From positions 62,001 to 126,000 of the forward strand of contig JAEKKJ010000018.1 of the NCBI GenBank assembly GCA_019510435.1: 64,000 nucleotides of DNA. Direction: 5' to 3'. The DNA is from Caulobacterales bacterium (GTDB lineage: Bacteria > Pseudomonadota > Alphaproteobacteria > Caulobacterales > Caulobacteraceae). The notes under the pieces were generated by a model, which searched no databases, was not told where the DNA came from, and was given only the letters and a program-made list of their open reading frames with translations. Both the position numbers and the translations under genes were made by a program. Positions 8,386 through 16,965 of the stretch are shown here, one piece after another; position 1 is the first letter of the stretch, and every line of letters starts with the position of its first letter.

Positions 8386-9483
8386 TCAATACCCCTGCAG
8401 CCGCGCGTACCGATCGCGGTGGTACGCCTGGTTGCCGAAGGCCGCTTCCGCCGCGCGGGCGCGCTTGAGGTAGAACCCCGCGTCGTGGGCGTCGGTCATG
8501 CCGATGCCGCCGTGCATCTGGACCATCTCGTTGCTGACCAGGTGGAAGGTGTCGCCCATCTTGGCCTTGGCCAGCGAGACCAGTTCCGGCACGTCCGGGG
8601 CGTCGTTGTCGATGGCGGTCAGGGCCGCCTCCACCGCCGAGCGGGAGAGCTCCAGTTCGGTGAACATCTTGGCCGCGCGGTGCTGCAGGGCCTGGAAGCT
8701 GCCGATCACCTGGCCGAACTGCACGCGGGTCTTCAGGTAGTCGAGGGTCACCTCGAAGGCCTGCAAGGCCGCGCCCAGCATCTCGGCGGAGATCCCGGCG
8801 CGGGCGCGGTCCAGGGTCTTCTCCAGGAGGGCGGAGCCGCCGGAAAGCTTGTCGGCGTCGCTCACCGCCACGTTCTCGAAGGTGACGTTGGCCGCGCCGC
8901 GGCTGTCGGCGAGCGACAGGCGCTGGCGGCTGACGCCGGGCGCATCCGCCTTGACCAGGTAGAGCTCGATGGCGTCGCCCGCCTTCGCCGAGACCACGAA
9001 CACGTCGGCGGCCATGCCCTCCAGCACGAACACCTTGCGGCCGCTGAGCTTGCCGCCCGCGACCGTGGTGGCGACCTTGTCGGGCGCGTGGTGCGGGCCC
9101 TCGTCGACGGCCAGGGTGGCCACCGCCGAGCCCTCGGCGATCTTCGGAAGCCAAGCCTGCTTCTGCGCGTCCGAGCCGCCCAGGACCAGGGCCGAGGCGG
9201 CGCCCAGCGCGCTGGCCAGCAGCGGGCTGGCGGTGAGCGTGCGGCCGGTCTCCTCCAGGATCAGGCCCAGGGACAGGTAGCCGAAGTCGGAGCCGCCGTA
9301 CTCCTCCGGGATGATCACCCCGGCCCAGCCCATCTCCGCCATCTCGTTCCAGGCGGCGGCGTCGTAGCCCAGCTCGGCGCCGCTATCGCGCATCTTGCGG
9401 AAGGCGGTGACGGGCGACTTCTCCTGCACCCAGCTCTTCGCCGCGTCGCGCAGCATGCTCTGTTCTTCGGTCAGAACGGCCAT
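8386..9483 (-). CDS. Acyl-CoA dehydrogenase, small non-catalytic-type subunit
   Basis: A 365-aa member of the acyl-CoA dehydrogenase superfamily. Recognisable parts are the N-terminal helical domain, IPEEYGGSDFGYLSLG, FENVAVSDADKL, a LDYLKTRVQFGQVIGSFQALQHRAAKM helix and VQMHGGIGMTDAHDAGFYLKRA. It is shorter than the large dehydrogenases next door. At the helix where those carry a catalytic glutamate (HERSG-type motif) this protein reads TLDRARAGIS, so the base appears absent. In two-subunit dehydrogenases of the FadE28-FadE29/ChsE kind, one subunit lacks the base; by position, 52 nt downstream of a large dehydrogenase, this is probably such a partner. It probably acts on branched, cyclic or steroid-like acyl-CoAs; substrate unknown. 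Confidence 0.8.
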   Translation of the reverse strand: MAVLTEEQSMLRDAAKSWVQEKSPVTAFRKMRDSGAELGYDAAAWNEMAEMGWAGVIIPEEYGGSDFGYLSLGLILEETGRTLTASPLLASALGAASALVLGGSDAQKQAWLPKIAEGSAVATLAVDEGPHHAPDKVATTVAGGKLSGRKVFVLEGMAADVFVVSAKAGDAIELYLVKADAPGVSRQRLSLADSRGAANVTFENVAVSDADKLSGGSALLEKTLDRARAGISAEMLGAALQAFEVTLDYLKTRVQFGQVIGSFQALQHRAAKMFTELELSRSAVEAALTAIDNDAPDVPELVSLAKAKMGDTFHLVSNEMVQMHGGIGMTDAHDAGFYLKRARAAEAAFGNQAYHRDRYARLQGY

Positions 9484-9535
9484 GATTTCCTCGTCAAAAT
9501 CGGTCTTTGGTTTTCAAATCGGGTTGGGGTCAGGA

Positions 9536-10741
9536 TCACTTGCTTTGCGTGAGGTCAGGCAAGCCCAGGATGCGCTTGGAGACGATATTGCTCTGCACCT
9601 CCTGGCTGCCGCCGTAGATCGTGAAGGCCTTGCCGAACAGCCAGCCGCGAACGGCGGCCAGCTCCTCCGGCTTGAAGGCCTCGCCCTCCCAGCCCAGGCC
9701 CTGGTGGCCCATCACCTCCAGCGCCAGCTCGTGCTTCTCCTGCATCAGCTGGGTGCCGGCGTTCTTCAGGATCGAGCTGGCGGTCGAGGGTCCGGAATTG
9801 CCCTTGGACTCGCTCATCACCCGCATGGCGGTCTGCTGGAAGGCGCGCCAGTCCATGGCGTTGCGCGCGATGCGCATGCGCAGGTCCTGGTCGTCGATGC
9901 GGCCCTGCTCGTCCACGCCCACATAGTCCTTGGCCATGTCCTCGAGGCTCTTGGCCCCGCCCGCCATGCCCGAGCCGCCGGCGCCGGTCAGGCCCGAGCG
10001 CTCGTGTTGCAAGAGGCGCTTGGCGATGGTCCAGCCGCCGTTCAGCGGCCCCACCAGGTCCTTCTTCTCGGCCCGGGCGTCGGTGAAGAAGGTCTCGCAG
10101 AACGGCGAGGAGCCGGCGATCAGCGGGATCGGCCGCACCTCGACGCCCGGCTGGTGCATGGTGAAGAGGACGAAGCTGATCCCCTCGTGCTTTTTTGAGG
10201 TGTCGGTGCGCACCAGGCAGAAGCACCAGTCGGCCCACTGGGCGCCGCTGGTCCAGATCTTCGAGCCGTTGATCTCGTAGTGGTCGCCCTTGTCCTCGCA
10301 CTTGGTGGCGAGGCTGGCGAGGTCGGAGCCGGCGCCCGGCTCGGAGAAGCCCTGGCACCACTGGATGTCGCCGCGGCAGATCGGCGGGATGTGCTCGGCC
10401 TTCTGCGCCTCGTTGCCGTATTCCAGCAGCGTCGGGCCGAACATCATCACGCCCATGCCGCCGATCGGGTTGTAGGCGCCGGCCCGGGCGAACTCGCCCT
10501 GGATCACCCGCGCCTCGGCGGGCGAGAGGCCGCCGCCGCCGTACTGCTTGGGCCAGGTGGGGGTGCCCCAGCCGCGTTCGCCCACCGCCTTGCGCCAGGC
10601 CTCCATGTCGGGCGTGGGCTTGGCCCGCTCCTCGCGCATCATCGGGTTCTTGCCCTTCAGCGAAGCGGGGAAATTCGCTTCGACGAAGGCGCGCACCTCG
10701 GCCCGGAAGGCCTCCAGGTCAGTCCCGCCAAAATCGGCCAT
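9536..10741 (-). CDS. Acyl-CoA dehydrogenase, large subunit
   Basis: A 401-aa flavoprotein predicted to oxidise an acyl-CoA to the 2-enoyl-CoA. It has YGGGGLS near residue 68, the FAD/substrate signature WCQGFSEPGAGSDLASL (about 128-144), KIWTSGAQWADW, and a C-terminal IYGGSQEVQSNIVSKRILGLP. The C-terminal YGG has Gly where MCAD-type enzymes have the catalytic Glu, whereas Glu247 in QHERSG occupies the position used by isovaleryl- and long-chain-type enzymes. It is followed after 52 nt by the small subunit and preceded after 88 nt by a close paralogue, forming one likely operon on the minus strand. Large stretches are almost identical in DNA to the paralogue, pointing to tandem duplication or gene conversion. 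Confidence 0.88.
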   Translation of the reverse strand: MADFGGTDLEAFRAEVRAFVEANFPASLKGKNPMMREERAKPTPDMEAWRKAVGERGWGTPTWPKQYGGGGLSPAEARVIQGEFARAGAYNPIGGMGVMMFGPTLLEYGNEAQKAEHIPPICRGDIQWCQGFSEPGAGSDLASLATKCEDKGDHYEINGSKIWTSGAQWADWCFCLVRTDTSKKHEGISFVLFTMHQPGVEVRPIPLIAGSSPFCETFFTDARAEKKDLVGPLNGGWTIAKRLLQHERSGLTGAGGSGMAGGAKSLEDMAKDYVGVDEQGRIDDQDLRMRIARNAMDWRAFQQTAMRVMSESKGNSGPSTASSILKNAGTQLMQEKHELALEVMGHQGLGWEGEAFKPEELAAVRGWLFGKAFTIYGGSQEVQSNIVSKRILGLPDLTQSK

Positions 10742-10829
10742 CTGAAATGTCGTCCTCTAAAAACGAGCGTTCGAATTCGGGTGTTGTAGCGCGAATTTGA
10801 GCCTTCGGTCAGCCGGCGAATGCGCCGCG

Positions 10830-12032
10830 TCAGGAGGATTGCGTGGTGTCCGGCAGGCCCAGGATGCGCTTGGAGACGATATTGCTCTGCACCTCCTGGC
10901 TGCCGCCGAAGATCGTCCAGGCCTTGCCCGAGAGCCATCCGCGCACCGCCTCCAGCTCGTCCTTGCCGAAGGCCTCTCCATCCCAGCCCAGGCCCTGATG
11001 GCCCATGACCTCGAGCAGGAGCTCGGCGCGGGTCTGGCCGATCCAGGTGCCGGAGTTCTTCATCACCGAGGTGGTGGCCGAGGGGTTCACATTGCCCTTC
11101 GCCTCGGCCGCCGCCCGGGCCACGGTCAGGGCGTGGGCGCGGGCGTCCATCTCGTTGCGCGCGATGCGCATGCGCAGGTCGGGGTCGGCGATGCGGCCCT
11201 TCTCGTCGAGCCCGACGTAGCGCTTGGCGATCTCCGAGACCTTGGCGCCGCCGGTCATCCGGCCGCCGCCCTGGCCCGAGCGTTCGTGCTGCAGTAGCCG
11301 CTTGCCGATGGTCCAGCCGCCGTTCAGCGGCCCGACCATGTCGTTCTTCTCCACGCGGGCGTCGGTGAAGAAGGTCTCGCAGAAGGGCGAGCTGCCGGCG
11401 ATCAGCCGGATCGGCCGCGTCTCCACGCCCGGCTGGTGCATGTCGATCAGCACGAAGGAGATGCCCTCGTGCTTCTTCGAGGTGTCGGTGCGCACCAGGC
11501 AGAAGCACCAGTCCGCCCACTGCGCGCCGCTGGTCCAGATCTTCTGGCCGTTGACCTTCCAGTGGTCGCCCGCGTCCTCGCACTTGGTCTGCAGACTGGC
11601 GAGGTCCGAACCGGCGCCCGGCTCCGAATAGCCCTGGCACCAGCGCAGCTCGCCGCGCACGATCGGCGGGATGTGGCGCTGCTTCTGGTCCTCGGTCCCG
11701 TGTTCCAGCAGCGTCGGGCCGAACATCGAAAGGCCCATCCCCACCATCGGGTTATAGGCGCCGGCCGCGTCCATCTCCTGCTGCAGGACGCGCGCCTCCT
11801 GCGCGCTCAGCCCGCCGGCGCCGTACTGCTTCGGCCAGGTGGGGCAGCCCCAGCCCTTCTCGGCCATGCGCTGCTTCCAGGTGAGGGCGTCGCCCGTGGG
11901 CTTGAAGCCGCCCGTCATCGCGCGGGTCGCCGCCTCCGGATCGGCGCGCAGCGAGGCCGGGAAATTGGCCTCCAGCCAGTCGCGCGCCTCGGCCCGGAAG
12001 GCGTCCAACTCGGCGCCGCCGAAATCCGCCAT
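10830..12032 (-). CDS. Acyl-CoA dehydrogenase, large-subunit type
   Basis: A 400-aa paralogue of the dehydrogenase at 9536-10741, with the same landmarks: MADFGG start, PTWPKQYGAGGLS, WCQGYSEPGAGSDLASLQ, a TSKKHEGISFVL segment, and C-terminal IFGGSQEVQSNIVSKRILGLP. The proposed catalytic Glu250 lies in QHERSG. It is the promoter-proximal dehydrogenase of the 12.0-8.4 kb group. The start ATG at 12032 matches the shared MADFGG terminus of the large paralogues. Having two near-duplicates ahead of one small subunit suggests either alternative alpha subunits or a three-gene complex; that is an inference. Confidence 0.88.
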   Translation of the reverse strand: MADFGGAELDAFRAEARDWLEANFPASLRADPEAATRAMTGGFKPTGDALTWKQRMAEKGWGCPTWPKQYGAGGLSAQEARVLQQEMDAAGAYNPMVGMGLSMFGPTLLEHGTEDQKQRHIPPIVRGELRWCQGYSEPGAGSDLASLQTKCEDAGDHWKVNGQKIWTSGAQWADWCFCLVRTDTSKKHEGISFVLIDMHQPGVETRPIRLIAGSSPFCETFFTDARVEKNDMVGPLNGGWTIGKRLLQHERSGQGGGRMTGGAKVSEIAKRYVGLDEKGRIADPDLRMRIARNEMDARAHALTVARAAAEAKGNVNPSATTSVMKNSGTWIGQTRAELLLEVMGHQGLGWDGEAFGKDELEAVRGWLSGKAWTIFGGSQEVQSNIVSKRILGLPDTTQSS

Positions 12033-12129
12033 TCCATCCTCCCTTCGATACCGTTTTTTCTACCCTAGCATCGGTGTTTGCCCGCTTGGAGTCCCGCATC
12101 GCAGACGACGCCGCGAAGCGGTGTCTTCG

Positions 12130-12218
12130 ATTGGATGATCCACGAATGCACACGAATGAACACGAATAAGCCGCAGCCCATTCGTGTGCATTCGTGGACA
12201 GCTAAAGGAACATCCAAT
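12130..12218. repeat. CACGAA-type palindrome (second copy) with outer ATTGGATG/CATCCAAT arms
   Basis: The core arms 12140-12158 and 12179-12197 are a perfect 19-bp inverted repeat built from CACGAAT units spaced 10 bp apart. Outside them, ATTGGATG (12130-12137) and CATCCAAT (12211-12218) also pair. The element fills the gap between the dehydrogenase and the stop of the TonB receptor. Confidence 0.8.
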
Positions 12219-12220
12219 GG

Positions 12221-15100
12221 CTAGTCGCCGCCTCGGCGCGCGCCGGGCGGCGGCACGGGGAAGGGCGGGAAGAAGAGCTTGCGGAAGCTGATGGAGACCG
12301 TGCGGCCCACCGGGTCCAGGTAGGCGGGCTGGTAGCCGACCGGCGTGGCCCCGCTGGCGTCCCGCACCCGCTCGCGCGCATCGAACAGGTTCAGCGCCGC
12401 GAAGGTCACGCGGGTCCCGCGCAGGAACGGATGGTGGGCCACCAGGTCGCGGTTCTGGCCCAGGTTGGCGAAGAGGCGCAGGTCCACCTTGGCCAGGCTC
12501 CCGAAACGCAGGTCGCCCGTCGGCGAGCCGACCACGCCCTTGACCTCGGTGGCGCTCTTCCAGTTGGCCGAGAGGCGCGCGCCCAGGCCCTTCTCGGTGA
12601 TCCCGAACTGGCCCTCCACCTGGTGCCGCGGCTGGCCCCCGCCGCTGCCGGCGGCCGAGCCGTTCAGGAGGTCGAAGGTGGGCCCGCCCGCCCGCACCAG
12701 CAGCTCGTCCTCGAAATAGACCGTGTGATAGAGCGCCACCTGGATGCGCCCGCCCGGACCGCCGGGCCCGCGTCCGCCGAAGCCGCCGGGGCCCCCGCGG
12801 CCCGGACCTCCGCCGCCAGGACCGCCAAAGCCGCGCTGCGGCGCCGCGTCCGACATCCGCGGCTCGCCGGCCGCCGGTGCCTGGTCCGCCCGCGCGCCAT
12901 CGGCCGGCGCCTCGGCGGTCGGCGGGGGAGCCTGCGGCCGACGCTCGCCCGGTGGTGGGAAGCGCCGCTGCGGCGGCTGCGGGCCAAATGGCCGCGAATA
13001 GTTGAAGCCCCAGCGCAGCTGCTCGCGACGCTCGCGCGCGAAGTTCACCGGCCGGTTGTCCACCACGGCCAACTCGCCGGCCGCATCGCGCACGAACCGG
13101 TCCGGGAACGCCGCTTCGATCTCCGCCGTGGCGGCCGGGAAGGTCTCGATCGGATTGCGGATCCGGCTCTTCACATAGTTGGCGGTGAAGGTCAGGTCCT
13201 GGCCGGCCAGCGGCCTCAGGGTCAGGCCCACCTTGGTCACGTCGCGGTCGTCTCCGATCAGGGCCGGGTTGCCGCCGTCGATGCGGCGCACGTCCACGGT
13301 GCGGCCAGTGGCGAAGTCGAACACCCGCGCGCCCTCGGTGGTCACCACCGGGCCGCCCAGCTGGGCCATGGTCGGCGCGGCCTCGTCGTGGGTGTGGCTG
13401 ACGATCAGGTTGACCCCGGTGACCGGCGTCCAGTTCAGGCCCGCGCCCACCACCACCAGGTCGCCGAAGTCCGACAAGTGGTTGATGGCCGCATTGCCGT
13501 TGATCGAGAGGTCGCCGACGAACGCCAGCACCCCCTTTGACCGGCTGGTCAGCGGCAGGTCCAGGTTGCCCTGGGCCGAAACGGTGTTGCGCGACAGGTC
13601 CGCCGACTGCCGTCCCGTCGGCCGCTCCGAGACCGACGAGAGCCAGCTGCCCGCTTCGCCCACCCGCACACTGGCGTAGAGCGGGCCGGCCGGCCCCTGC
13701 CAGAGCGGCCCGCTCACCAGGGCGTGGACGTTGAAGGCGTCGGTGTCGGACTGCGCCTTCTCCTCGGCCCGGCGCACCAGAAGGTCCGTCGGCCACGGGG
13801 CGAAGGGATTGAAGCTCGGCGAGCGGGCGGCCGCCGCGGCGCTGAGCAGGCTCGTGTCCACGCCCACGTCGCTGCGCGTCAGCGAGCTCCCATGGTCGTA
13901 GGCGCTGGTGAGCGACAGCCGCCAGCTGGCCGCGTCGCGGTTCAGCGTCCCGCCCAGGTGCGCCGTCCAGCCCTCGGTCTGCTGCTTCAGCGCCCCGAAG
14001 GCGTCCACGTAGCGGTCCACAGCCACGTCCCGCCCGAACGGCGAGAACGGATCGCCCGCCGGCACGACCACGCTGGCGCCCGGCAGTCCGCGCAGGCTGT
14101 CGCTGGACGTCGCGCCCAGGGTGGCGTTCACGGTCCCCTGGAAGCCGCCTGGCAGGGCGCGGGTGAGGACGCCGTTGGCCGACACCTCCCGCGTCTTCGG
14201 CGTCAGGGTCCGGTAGGGCCCGACGTCGGTGACATTGGCCACCTGGCCCACATCGCCCAGTTTCAGCGGCCCGCCGACGCTCGCGGGCAGCCCCGCCGCC
14301 GTGACGGGCCTGCCGGCCAGCCCGCTCAGCGCCGGGTCGATCTCCCCGCCGGGCGCCGCAGCGGTGACATTGCCCCTGAGGTCGAACGGCAGGTCGGGCC
14401 TGAGCGGGGTCAGCCGCCGGTCGGCCTCGGTGAGCGACCCCGAGCCCTGCACCTTCAGGTCCAGGTTCAGCCGGTCGTCGCGGCGCACGTTGAAGAGGTC
14501 GATCTCGGCGCTGCCGCTCTCGGCCCCGCCCTCGGTGGCCATGCGCGCGCCGGCCTCCGTCGTAGTGGCGCGGAAGAAGCGCCGCAGCACGATGTTCACC
14601 ACCCGCTGGTCGGCGGTGTAGCCGTACTTCAGCGCCACCTCCTCGGGCAGGATGTCGACGCGCTGGATCGCCTCGGTGGGGATGTCGCGGATCTCGTTGA
14701 AGCCCGAGATGCGCCGCCCGTTCAGCAGCACCACCGGCGCCTCGCCGCCGCGGCCGCGGCCGCTCGTGATCTGCGGCGCCAGCTCGTCCAGCAGCTCGCT
14801 CACCGAGCTGACGCCATAGGACTGGATCTCCGCCGGGCTGAGTTGCACCTCCGGCTTGATGTCGCCGATCACCGCGCCGGGCTGCGGCCGCTGGCGCGAT
14901 CCCGTCACCACAAGCTCGGAGACGGTGTTTTCGTCTTCATCCTCGACGGCCGGCGGCGGCTTGGGCTTGGCGGCCCTGGCCGCAGCGGGCGCCTTGGCCG
15001 CGGGGCTCTGGGCCAGCGCCGGCGCCGCCCACAGCGCCGCCGTCCCGGCGAACAGCGCCGCCAGCGCCGCGCCCCGCCCCGCACGCACCCTCTCGCTCAC
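12221..15100 (-). CDS. TonB-dependent receptor with Gly/Pro-rich insertion
   Basis: Outer-membrane receptor of about 959 aa if the GTG at 15100 is used. This start puts VSERVRAGRGAALAALFAGT plus an Ala-rich cleavage site (PALAQS) at the N-terminus as a signal peptide; an in-frame GTG six bases upstream and an ATG at 15217 are alternatives. The plug domain has SELVVTGSRQRPQPGAVIGD, VVLLNGRRISGF and VDILPEEVALKYGYTADQRV, typical of a Caulobacterales receptor subfamily. Around residues 700-790 a long Pro-rich then Gly-rich stretch (encoded near 12765-12990) interrupts the barrel, probably as an extracellular loop. The protein ends after SISFRKLF with a short Pro/Arg-rich tail. Its position between acyl-CoA dehydrogenase genes suggests it imports the compound they degrade. 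Confidence 0.82.
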   Translation of the reverse strand: MSERVRAGRGAALAALFAGTAALWAAPALAQSPAAKAPAAARAAKPKPPPAVEDEDENTVSELVVTGSRQRPQPGAVIGDIKPEVQLSPAEIQSYGVSSVSELLDELAPQITSGRGRGGEAPVVLLNGRRISGFNEIRDIPTEAIQRVDILPEEVALKYGYTADQRVVNIVLRRFFRATTTEAGARMATEGGAESGSAEIDLFNVRRDDRLNLDLKVQGSGSLTEADRRLTPLRPDLPFDLRGNVTAAAPGGEIDPALSGLAGRPVTAAGLPASVGGPLKLGDVGQVANVTDVGPYRTLTPKTREVSANGVLTRALPGGFQGTVNATLGATSSDSLRGLPGASVVVPAGDPFSPFGRDVAVDRYVDAFGALKQQTEGWTAHLGGTLNRDAASWRLSLTSAYDHGSSLTRSDVGVDTSLLSAAAAARSPSFNPFAPWPTDLLVRRAEEKAQSDTDAFNVHALVSGPLWQGPAGPLYASVRVGEAGSWLSSVSERPTGRQSADLSRNTVSAQGNLDLPLTSRSKGVLAFVGDLSINGNAAINHLSDFGDLVVVGAGLNWTPVTGVNLIVSHTHDEAAPTMAQLGGPVVTTEGARVFDFATGRTVDVRRIDGGNPALIGDDRDVTKVGLTLRPLAGQDLTFTANYVKSRIRNPIETFPAATAEIEAAFPDRFVRDAAGELAVVDNRPVNFARERREQLRWGFNYSRPFGPQPPQRRFPPPGERRPQAPPPTAEAPADGARADQAPAAGEPRMSDAAPQRGFGGPGGGGPGRGGPGGFGGRGPGGPGGRIQVALYHTVYFEDELLVRAGGPTFDLLNGSAAGSGGGQPRHQVEGQFGITEKGLGARLSANWKSATEVKGVVGSPTGDLRFGSLAKVDLRLFANLGQNRDLVAHHPFLRGTRVTFAALNLFDARERVRDASGATPVGYQPAYLDPVGRTVSISFRKLFFPPFPVPPPGARRGGD

Positions 15101-15227
15101 CCGCACGCCACCCGCCGCCAATCGTCCCGCGCCTCTCCTAGCGGGCAAACCGCAACAGCGTATTGCACGACCGTTTCGCCCCGCGACGAGCGCGAAACCT
15201 ATCAGCGCAAGTCGCATCTCCCTTTAA

Positions 15228-15360
15228 GCTCGTCATGGCCGGGCTTGTCCCGGCCACCCATGAACTCCGCGGCCGACCTGGAAAACGCAGCGCCGCCGCC
15301 GCACACTTCTCTGTCGAGCGGTGATCATGGCTGGCCGGGACAAGCCCGGCCATGACGAGC
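15228..15360. repeat. Palindromic CATGGCCGGG element beside a GIY-YIG gene
   Basis: Arms 15228-15256 and 15332-15360 are a perfect 29-bp inverted repeat (core GTCATGGCCGGGCTTGTCCC). A degenerate copy lies at 39845-39973. The right arm ends 13 nt before the start codon of the GIY-YIG nuclease gene. Confidence 0.85.
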
Positions 15361-15373
15361 GGGGAGGGAAGGG

Positions 15374-15703
15374 GTGAATGCGGTCTACATGATGGCCAGC
15401 CGCAAGCACGGCACGATCTATGTCGGCGTCACCAGCGAACTCCTCCAACGGGCCCATCAGCACCGCGAGGGCCTGATCGATGGCTTCACCAAGCGCTACG
15501 GCGTTCGACGGCTCGTCTGGTTCGAGCCCCACGACAGCATCGTCGAGGCGATCCAACGCGAGAAGTCGCTCAAGAAGTACCGGCGCGAATGGAAGATCAA
15601 CCTGATCGAGCGGGACAATCCCCAATGGGACGACCTCTTCCCGCAGTTCTTCCGCGAGGAGGGACCGCTTGCTCACCTCCAGCCGATTGAGCCAGCCAGA
15701 TAG
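15374..15703 (+). CDS. Stand-alone GIY-YIG nuclease domain protein
   Basis: A 109-aa single-domain member of the GIY-YIG superfamily (YhbQ/UvrC-N-terminal-like). The VYMMASRKHGTIYVGVTS start contains the GIY-YIG-equivalent core (TIY-x-VGV), followed by ELLQRAHQHREG with the conserved Arg and His, and EAIQREKSLKKYRREWKINLI carrying the conserved Glu. The GTG at 15374 is used; purine-rich sequence precedes it and there is no in-frame ATG upstream. It is the only plus-strand gene inside a minus-strand catabolic cluster and abuts a palindromic element, which suggests it arrived as a small mobile unit. The biological substrate is unknown. Confidence 0.8.
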   Translation: MNAVYMMASRKHGTIYVGVTSELLQRAHQHREGLIDGFTKRYGVRRLVWFEPHDSIVEAIQREKSLKKYRREWKINLIERDNPQWDDLFPQFFREEGPLAHLQPIEPAR

Positions 15704-15712
15704 CCAAACCCC

Positions 15713-16918
15713 CTACCTCGGGTCGGGCAGGCCCAGGACGCGTTTGGAGACCACGTTCAGGTTGATCTCCGAGGTGCCGCCCTCGATGGAGTTGGCCTTG
15801 GAGCGCAGCATCACCCGCATGGCCTGGACCTCGGCCGGGGAGAAGCCGTCGCCGCCCCAGCCCAGGTCCTGGGAGCCCAGAGCCTCGATCAGGAGCTCGT
15901 TGCGCTCCTGGGCGATCTTGGCGCCGGCGTACTTCATGATCGCCGCGGTGTTGGAGGGACCGTTCGTGGCGGCCTCCTCGCGCACCCGGGTCATGGTCAG
16001 CTGGAAGGCGCGCGCCTCCATCAGGTGGTCGGTGAGCCGCCGGCGCAGGTCCGGGTCGGCCAGCCGGCCGTCGGCGTCCAGGCCCACATAGTCCCGCGCC
16101 GCCTCGGCCACCGTCGGCATGGCCACCGTCTGGCCGATGTTGCCGCCGCCCAGGCTGCCGGCGATCGAGTCGCGCTCGAACTGCATCAGCCGCTTGGCGA
16201 TCGTCCAGCCGCCGTTCAATGGCCCGAACAGCTGGTCCTTGGGGACCTTCACGTCGCTGAAGAAGGTCTCGCAGAAGGGCGAGGTGCCGTTGATCAGCGG
16301 GATCGGCCGCACCTCCACGCCGGGCGCCTTCATGTCGATCAGCAGGAAGCTGATCCCCTCGTGCTTCTTGGCCGTGTCGGTGCGCACCAGGCAGTAGCAG
16401 CGGTCGGCGTGCTGGGCGCCGCTGGTCCAGACCTTCTGGCCGTTGACCAGGAAGTGGTCGCCCTTGTCCTCGGCCCGCGTCTGCAGGCCCGCCAGGTCCG
16501 AGCCGGCGCCAGGCTCGGAATAGCCCTGGCACCACCAGACCTCGCCCATGACGATGCCGGGCATGTGCTCGCGCTTCAGCGCCTCGCTGCCGTATTCCAG
16601 GAGGGTCGGGCCGAAGAACGCCACGCCCATGCCGCCGATCGGGTTGCGGGCGCCGATGCGGGCCATCTCCTCGGCCAGCACGCGGGCCTGTTCGCGGGTG
16701 AGCCCGCCGCCGCCGTAGGCCTTGGGCCAGGTGGGCGTGCCCCAGCCCTTGGACCCCAGCGCCAGCCTCCACGCGCGGGCCGCCTCGCTCTCGGGCCGCG
16801 CCTGCAGCTTGGCGAGCTGCGCGTCGGCGTCATGCGCCAGGGCCTTGGGGAAATTCGCCTCCAGCCACGCGCGGGCCTCGGCCCGGAACGTCTCCACCTC
16901 GCCGCCGAAATCGGCCAT
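15713..16918 (-). CDS. Acyl-CoA dehydrogenase, large-subunit type
   Basis: A 401-aa acyl-CoA dehydrogenase. ATG at 16918 gives the MADFGG-like start (MADFGGEVETFRAEARAW). Landmarks are PTWPKAYGGGGLTREQARV, WWCQGYSEPGAGSDLAGLQ, KVWTSGAQHADRCYC, and a C-terminal IEGGTSEINLNVVSKRVLGLP. The proposed catalytic Glu is in the QFERDS motif, at the isovaleryl-CoA-dehydrogenase-like position, while the C-terminal motif has EGG rather than YEG. It lies 47 nt downstream of another dehydrogenase on the same strand and is probably co-transcribed with it. Substrate unknown. Confidence 0.87.
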   Translation of the reverse strand: MADFGGEVETFRAEARAWLEANFPKALAHDADAQLAKLQARPESEAARAWRLALGSKGWGTPTWPKAYGGGGLTREQARVLAEEMARIGARNPIGGMGVAFFGPTLLEYGSEALKREHMPGIVMGEVWWCQGYSEPGAGSDLAGLQTRAEDKGDHFLVNGQKVWTSGAQHADRCYCLVRTDTAKKHEGISFLLIDMKAPGVEVRPIPLINGTSPFCETFFSDVKVPKDQLFGPLNGGWTIAKRLMQFERDSIAGSLGGGNIGQTVAMPTVAEAARDYVGLDADGRLADPDLRRRLTDHLMEARAFQLTMTRVREEAATNGPSNTAAIMKYAGAKIAQERNELLIEALGSQDLGWGGDGFSPAEVQAMRVMLRSKANSIEGGTSEINLNVVSKRVLGLPDPR

Positions 16919-16965
16919 CTCTCGCTCCTCCTGCGCCCGTCCCTCTTTGGCGGGGACCGTGCGCT

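Noticed and set aside
15233..15676. Minus-strand 147-aa frame over the GIY-YIG gene
   Set aside because: It is antisense to a well-supported gene and mostly reads the palindrome.
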